This document shows, in pieces, positions 4,458-8,303 of a stretch of DNA of 8,303 nt. The position numbers and the translations under genes were made by a program. The DNA is taken from assembly GCA_009777365.1 (NCBI GenBank), contig WRLZ01000029.1, positions 1 through 8,303 of the forward strand. Direction: 5' to 3'. A model generated the notes under the pieces. It did not search any database, had not been told where the DNA came from, and was given only the letters and a program-made list of their open reading frames with translations. Source of the stretch: Candidatus Saccharimonadota bacterium. GTDB taxonomy: Bacteria > Patescibacteriota > Saccharimonadia > Saccharimonadales > Saccharimonadaceae. Numbering within the stretch: the first letter of the stretch is position 1; each line of letters opens with the position of its first letter.

Positions 4458-5570
4458 ATGAAGAACAGGAGTAATTTTGCCAGTAGTGCCGGGTTCTGTG
4501 AAGAATACTATAGGATTTTGTCTGATAATGATTTTCCGGAGTTTTTGAGGGAGTATATAGAATGTCCGTCGCTTCAGAGGTTGAAGGGTTCGGCGGTGAG
4601 TTGCGGGGCGAATTGGACGGATTTGCATGAGTTTAGGTTTTGGTACTCGACGCTGGATCATTCGATTGGGGTGGCGCTTGTATGTTGGAGGTTCACGGGA
4701 GATAAAAAGTGCGCTTTGGCGGGGTTGCTTCATGATATTGCGACGCCGGCTTTTAAGCATTGTATTGATTTTATGAACAAGGATCATGAGAATCAGGAGT
4801 CGACGGAGGATAGGACGAGCGAGATGATTATGGGTGATAAGAAGTTGATGGGGCTCCTCCTGCGAGATGGGATTAGGGTTGAAGAAGTCGCGGATTGTAA
4901 GATATACCCGATCGCGGACAACGATACACCAAAGCTTTCGGCGGATAGGCTGGAGTATTTGTTTGTGTGGGGGTGCATGAGGGAGCCGGTGTGGAATCTT
5001 GACGACGTGCGAGAGATGTATAACGATTTGGTGGTGGCGAAGAATGAGGATGGGATCGACGAGATTGTGTTTCGGAGCGAGAGATTGGCGGAGAAGTTTA
5101 CGAAAGGGGCGTGCGATGTTTCGAGTACGTTTCTTTGGCCGAGGACGAGGATGCAGATGGAGTTTATGGCGGATGTTGTGAAGAAGGCGATTGAAATTGG
5201 GGTACTTGAGCTTGATGATTTGTGGAGGGTTTCGGAGCGGCAGGTGGTTGATAGGATCAGGAGGAGTAGGGTGTTTCGCAGGGCGTGGAGGCAATTTGAA
5301 AATATGACAGAATGCGAGACGAGTGATGAGAAAATTGCGGCTGGATACTGCAAGAAGATTCCGGCGAAGAAAAGGTATGTCAATCCTTTGGTGGTGACGA
5401 GTGGGGGAAATGTGCGGATAAATGAGATAAGTGATGTTGCTAATGAGAGTATCCAAGGAGTTTTGGGTCATAGGTTTGATGAGTGGATTGGGCTTGATGT
5501 GGAGATGGGGTGGATGGAACAGAGTATGGGGCGAGAGGTCTTAAGGTTTTATTTTAGTGGTGTGGAGTAA
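4458..5570 (+). CDS. HD-domain phosphohydrolase of the dNTPase/SAMHD1-like type
   Basis: This 370-residue cytoplasmic protein of the HD superfamily uses a His/Asp metal site to hydrolyse phosphoester bonds, in related enzymes often of nucleotides. Metal ligands are visible: His68 in STLDHSIGVAL, His92-Asp93 in LAGLLHDIATPAFKH and Asp163 in LSADRLEYLF. The HD core covers about residues 55-200. The motif order, with RFWYS before the first His and PIADNDTPKLSADRLEY around the last Asp, matches a family of uncharacterised HD proteins I recognise from Firmicutes and others; I know no proven substrate. The C-terminal half (200-370) is family-specific and rich in charged residues. ATG 4458 is preferred over ATG 4431 because AAGGAG lies 5 nt upstream and 4431 is inside the -10 region. 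It is the first gene of the operon; the next HD gene begins 15 nt after its stop. A long minus-strand open frame (4404-5471) is an antisense shadow. Confidence 0.88.
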   Translation: MKNRSNFASSAGFCEEYYRILSDNDFPEFLREYIECPSLQRLKGSAVSCGANWTDLHEFRFWYSTLDHSIGVALVCWRFTGDKKCALAGLLHDIATPAFKHCIDFMNKDHENQESTEDRTSEMIMGDKKLMGLLLRDGIRVEEVADCKIYPIADNDTPKLSADRLEYLFVWGCMREPVWNLDDVREMYNDLVVAKNEDGIDEIVFRSERLAEKFTKGACDVSSTFLWPRTRMQMEFMADVVKKAIEIGVLELDDLWRVSERQVVDRIRRSRVFRRAWRQFENMTECETSDEKIAAGYCKKIPAKKRYVNPLVVTSGGNVRINEISDVANESIQGVLGHRFDEWIGLDVEMGWMEQSMGREVLRFYFSGVE

Positions 5571-5585
5571 GGAAAATGATAGAGG

Positions 5586-6314
5586 ATGCGAGAGGTTGAA
5601 CAGCGGGTTCGTGAATTATTAGACTCGGATAAGTCGGGGCATGGATTCGAGCATGTCGAACGTGTGCGGAAAATGGCGATGACATTGGCGAAAAAGGAGA
5701 GGGCGAATTTGGAGGTGGTGGAGCTTGGGGCGCTTCTTCATGACGTGGATGATTATAAATTGTTCGGGATGGAGTGTGCGAAGAATTTGACGAATGCCAG
5801 GGAGATTATGAATGATGTTGGGATTGGTCGGGAGATGCAGGGGGAGGTGTTGGAGATTGTTGGGAGCATGGGGTATAGTAAATATTTGGAGGGCGTGCGG
5901 CCGAGGAGCCTGGAGGGGAAGATTGTTTCGGATGCGGATATGTTGGATGGGATAGGGGTGGTGGGTATAATACGGGCTTTTGAGTTTGATTTTAGTAAAG
6001 GCAATGGGTTTGTTTTTGACAAAAATATATTTCCCAATTCCAGTGTTGATGCGGGAGAGTATCGGAAGCAGGCGGCGGGAAAACGGAATAATTTCATTAC
6101 TCATTTTTTCGAGAAGTTGTTGAAATTGGATGGGCTTATGATGACAGAATCGGGTAGGAAGGAGTCGGCTGGGCGGCAGAAAATCATGGTGGATTTCTTG
6201 AGGCAGTTTTTTGTTGAGAACGATGCGGGAGAGTGGGTGGAATATCTTGATAATTACCTTGAAAAAATGACGCGAGTAGTGTATTATTGGGATATGACTG
6301 GAGGTGGATCGTGA
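5586..6314 (+). CDS. HD-domain phosphohydrolase, YedJ-like
   Basis: This 242-residue cytoplasmic HD-superfamily protein is of a different family from the preceding HD gene. The metal ligands are present: GHGFEHVERV (18-27, His19 and His23), LLHDVDDYK (50-58, His52-Asp53) and VSDADMLDGIG (114-124, Asp118). The later blocks THFFEKLLKLDGLM (172-185) and SGRKESAGRQKIMVDFL (189-205) match the YedJ-like group, whose members hydrolyse phosphorylated, probably nucleotide, substrates; the exact substrate is not known to me. ATG 5586 was chosen because the first HD helix begins within 20 residues and no in-frame alternative is better. Its ribosome binding site is unusual: GAGG abuts the ATG and a second box, TAAGGA (5567-5572), overlaps the upstream stop, so translation may be coupled to the first HD gene. 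The TGA stop overlaps the GTG of the protease gene. Confidence 0.88.
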   Translation: MREVEQRVRELLDSDKSGHGFEHVERVRKMAMTLAKKERANLEVVELGALLHDVDDYKLFGMECAKNLTNAREIMNDVGIGREMQGEVLEIVGSMGYSKYLEGVRPRSLEGKIVSDADMLDGIGVVGIIRAFEFDFSKGNGFVFDKNIFPNSSVDAGEYRKQAAGKRNNFITHFFEKLLKLDGLMMTESGRKESAGRQKIMVDFLRQFFVENDAGEWVEYLDNYLEKMTRVVYYWDMTGGGS

Positions 6315-8303
6315 AAGATCGTAGGATTTGGGTGTGTTTGGGAGCTGTATTTGTTGTTTTGGTTGGGGTAATCGTTGGGGTTGGTTTGGCTAGCAGGGGT
6401 GGTGTTTTCCCAGGAAAAGACAAGCGGGAGGTGGTTCAGTCCGAGGAGCCTGAGGGTGAAACCAGGCAGATGATTTTGGGGCTGAAAAATGCTGTAGCCA
6501 ACGATGAAGAGTCGATACGGGCGGAGGTCGAGAGGCTTGGTGATGAGTTTAGGTTTTTGGGAGGGTATAAGCGGATTGTGATGACGTACAGGAGCTTGCC
6601 GATGGTTGTGGTGGAGGTGGATGATTCGGGATTGAATTGGATTGAAGATAGCGGTTTGGTTACGAGCGTGGTGGAAGATCTTATGTTCGAGGTTGCGAGG
6701 GAGGATGATGTTGTTCGCGATGCTCAAATCAGCGAGGTTCCGTTTGACGCGCCAATGGCGAACCTTATGGACTATTATTCGCCGCTCGCTACGATAGGTG
6801 GTGATTTTTATGATGGGTTTAGCGATGGGAGTAATACTTATAATGGCGCGGGATACTTGGTGGCGGTTTTGGACACCGGCGTGAATAAGACGCACGTTCT
6901 TTTGAATGGGAAAGTGTCTTATGAGGCTTGTTTTAGTACGGCTCATGTTGACGCGACTTATGTCTATACGAGTCTGTGTCCGGGAGGGGTGAGTTCGGCG
7001 GTTGGGCCGGGAACCGGTGCGGAATGTCCGGCTGAGTTTCCGAGTTGCGAGCATGGTACTGCCGTGGCAGGAGCGGTGGCTATGAATGAAGGATCGTATG
7101 TGCTTACGGCTAGTGATGGCACGTTGGGGATCAATGTCAAGGGTGTTGCGGTGGGTGCGGATATTATGGCGGTGCAGGTTTTCAGCGGTAGGATCGAGAT
7201 AGCCGGAGGCGCGGCGATGTCAGTTGTGTCGTTTACGTCGGCGCAGCTGGCGGCGTTGGATTATATCAATGTTACAAACTTTAGCAAGCCAGTCGCCGCC
7301 GTGAATATGAGTTTGGGGTCGGCGATAAATTATTCGGGAGATTATTGTACGAACGTTAATGCGTGGAACGAGTTGTTTCAGACGGCGGCTTTGGCGCTTC
7401 ATGGTAATGGGATCGCCGTGGTGATTGCGAATGGTAATAGTGGTGCAAATTCGAGTTTCTTTGGCTTGGTCGGTAGTCCGGCATGTATCGAGGGGATGAT
7501 AGCGACGGGCGCTACGAACAATGCGGGTACGGGCATGGCTCCATACTCGCAGAATGGAGTGGCGACAACTTTGTTGGCTCCTGGGGGTGTGGCGGCTTTT
7601 GGTTCGACGGCTGCGGCTCTCGCGCAACGCATGTGGTTGCCGATTCCGAACAATACGCTTTCGGGTATGCAGGGTACGAGCATGGCGGCGCCGATGGTTG
7701 CGGGAGCATACGCTGTGCTAAGACAGAAGTTTCCGCATGATAGTGTTTTGGATCTCACGAATAAATTGGTGGAGACGGGTATTCTTTTGACGGATACGAG
7801 GGCCGGGTACGGGGCGGTTCCAGCGAGGCCGCTTATTCAGGTGGACGAAGCCTTGCGGCAGGCGGATATTCATAGCTCTACCGGGAACGAGGCGACGCTC
7901 AACTTGAACTTTGAAGTGCCAAGTACGATAGCGCTTATATTGGATGATGAGGAATTTGATATGACAATCGACTCGGGACAGCAGGATAGTGTTATAACGA
8001 ATATCAATGTGTTCACGTTCCTTGAAGGTTGGCAACTTACGTTGGAAATGGCTGGGGGTTCGGTGAACAATTCGCTTAGCGGTAGCAATGGAACGATTCC
8101 GATGGTTGATGTTTCGACGGGTCTGGGTGGAACGAGTCTCCTGGGGAGCGCTTGGGGATTTCGATATGGTTCGGGGAGCAGTACTGGGTATCCGCTGGGA
8201 ATTGCCGATCGTTGGCGAGCGATACCGGTGAATGGTGCGCCGACGATGCTTGAAGATAATGGCACTCAGGAAAACGGGTGGTTCGTTAATCCTTTTGAGG
8301 TCG
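6311..8303 (+). CDS. Membrane-anchored S8 (subtilisin-like) serine protease, partial at 3' end
   Basis: The frame is open for 664 codons to the window edge. The N terminus has one strongly hydrophobic helix (about 7-28) after KDRR, a signal anchor or signal peptide. Residues 30-165 are acidic and probably form the propeptide. The peptidase S8 domain follows with the catalytic triad Asp188 (VAVLDTGV), His248 (EHGTAVAG) and Ser457 (GTSMAAP), and oxyanion-hole Asn374 (VIANGNSG). All are intact, so it should be active outside the cytoplasmic membrane. Six Cys between 207 and 391 could form disulfides. After about residue 530 comes a beta-rich module with VFTFLEGWQLTLEM, a Ser/Asn-rich stretch, SAWGFRYG and WRAIPV, recalling a repeated module of Saccharibacteria surface proteins. 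The start is GTG 6311: GGAGGT (6300-6305) lies 5 nt upstream, and GTGA overlaps the HD stop by 4 bp, implying translational coupling. The C-terminal end is off the window. Confidence 0.93.
   Translation, partial: MKDRRIWVCLGAVFVVLVGVIVGVGLASRGGVFPGKDKREVVQSEEPEGETRQMILGLKNAVANDEESIRAEVERLGDEFRFLGGYKRIVMTYRSLPMVVVEVDDSGLNWIEDSGLVTSVVEDLMFEVAREDDVVRDAQISEVPFDAPMANLMDYYSPLATIGGDFYDGFSDGSNTYNGAGYLVAVLDTGVNKTHVLLNGKVSYEACFSTAHVDATYVYTSLCPGGVSSAVGPGTGAECPAEFPSCEHGTAVAGAVAMNEGSYVLTASDGTLGINVKGVAVGADIMAVQVFSGRIEIAGGAAMSVVSFTSAQLAALDYINVTNFSKPVAAVNMSLGSAINYSGDYCTNVNAWNELFQTAALALHGNGIAVVIANGNSGANSSFFGLVGSPACIEGMIATGATNNAGTGMAPYSQNGVATTLLAPGGVAAFGSTAAALAQRMWLPIPNNTLSGMQGTSMAAPMVAGAYAVLRQKFPHDSVLDLTNKLVETGILLTDTRAGYGAVPARPLIQVDEALRQADIHSSTGNEATLNLNFEVPSTIALILDDEEFDMTIDSGQQDSVITNINVFTFLEGWQLTLEMAGGSVNNSLSGSNGTIPMVDVSTGLGGTSLLGSAWGFRYGSGSSTGYPLGIADRWRAIPVNGAPTMLEDNGTQENGWFVNPFEV

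Noticed and set aside
4404..5471. Long minus-strand open frame (355 residues)
   Set aside because: It is fully antisense to the HD gene, is rich in Pro/His/Arg/Ile as expected from the complement of G-rich codons, and has no domain.
6284..7054. Minus-strand open frame (256 residues) opposite the protease gene
   Set aside because: It is an antisense shadow of the S8 gene, which has an intact catalytic triad and a ribosome binding site.

Overview
The window most resembles a chromosomal segment of a Candidate Phyla Radiation bacterium, probably Saccharibacteria (TM7). That placement is an inference. It rests on a compact layout, a ComEC gene, a membrane-anchored S8 protease whose C-terminal module recalls surface proteins of that group, and standard stop usage (TAA, TAG and TGA all appear as stops). 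Positions 1-1297 and 4458-8303 are strongly G-rich on the + strand whichever strand is coding, so codon choice there follows a strand (replication) skew.

Layout. (1) 1-1297, minus: the first 432 codons of comEC/rec2, the DNA-uptake channel; the gene runs off the left edge. (2) 1298-4268: an accessory-looking block. Two single-gene units, a NYN-domain ribonuclease-like gene (1630-2163, +) and an AAA/DUF4143 ATPase gene (2489-3700, -), are separated and flanked by three diverged copies of one repeat (1392-1574, 2289-2468, 3783-4078), all in the same orientation. The repeats look like detached pieces of a C-type-lectin/FGE-like protein domain, read on the minus strand, with conserved edges and variable interiors. 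The third copy carries an extra segment of about 104 bp with two hairpins, and a REP-like palindrome and an unassigned strong tandem promoter lie beside it. (3) 4269-4344, minus: tRNA-Lys(TTT) with encoded CCA. (4) 4411-8303, plus: an apparent operon starting from an extended -10 promoter. It holds two different HD-domain phosphohydrolase genes and then an S8 subtilase that overlaps the second HD gene by 4 bp and runs off the right edge.

How the parts relate. The HD-HD-S8 genes are tightly spaced and probably cotranscribed; the two HD enzymes would act on phosphorylated (probably nucleotide) substrates in the cytoplasm, while the protease would face outward. comEC and the NYN gene are divergent and both have a -10 box placed so that transcription would start at the A of their ATG, predicting leaderless mRNAs. 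The ATPase gene does not follow the strand skew seen in comEC although both are on the minus strand, which supports later acquisition.

Intervals over 300 bases without a gene. 1298-1629 holds repeat copy 1 and the two divergent promoters. 2164-2488 holds a terminator and repeat copy 2. 3701-4268 holds the ATPase promoter, repeat copy 3, the hairpin segment, the palindrome and the tandem promoter. The most interesting signal is the three-copy lectin-like cassette set.
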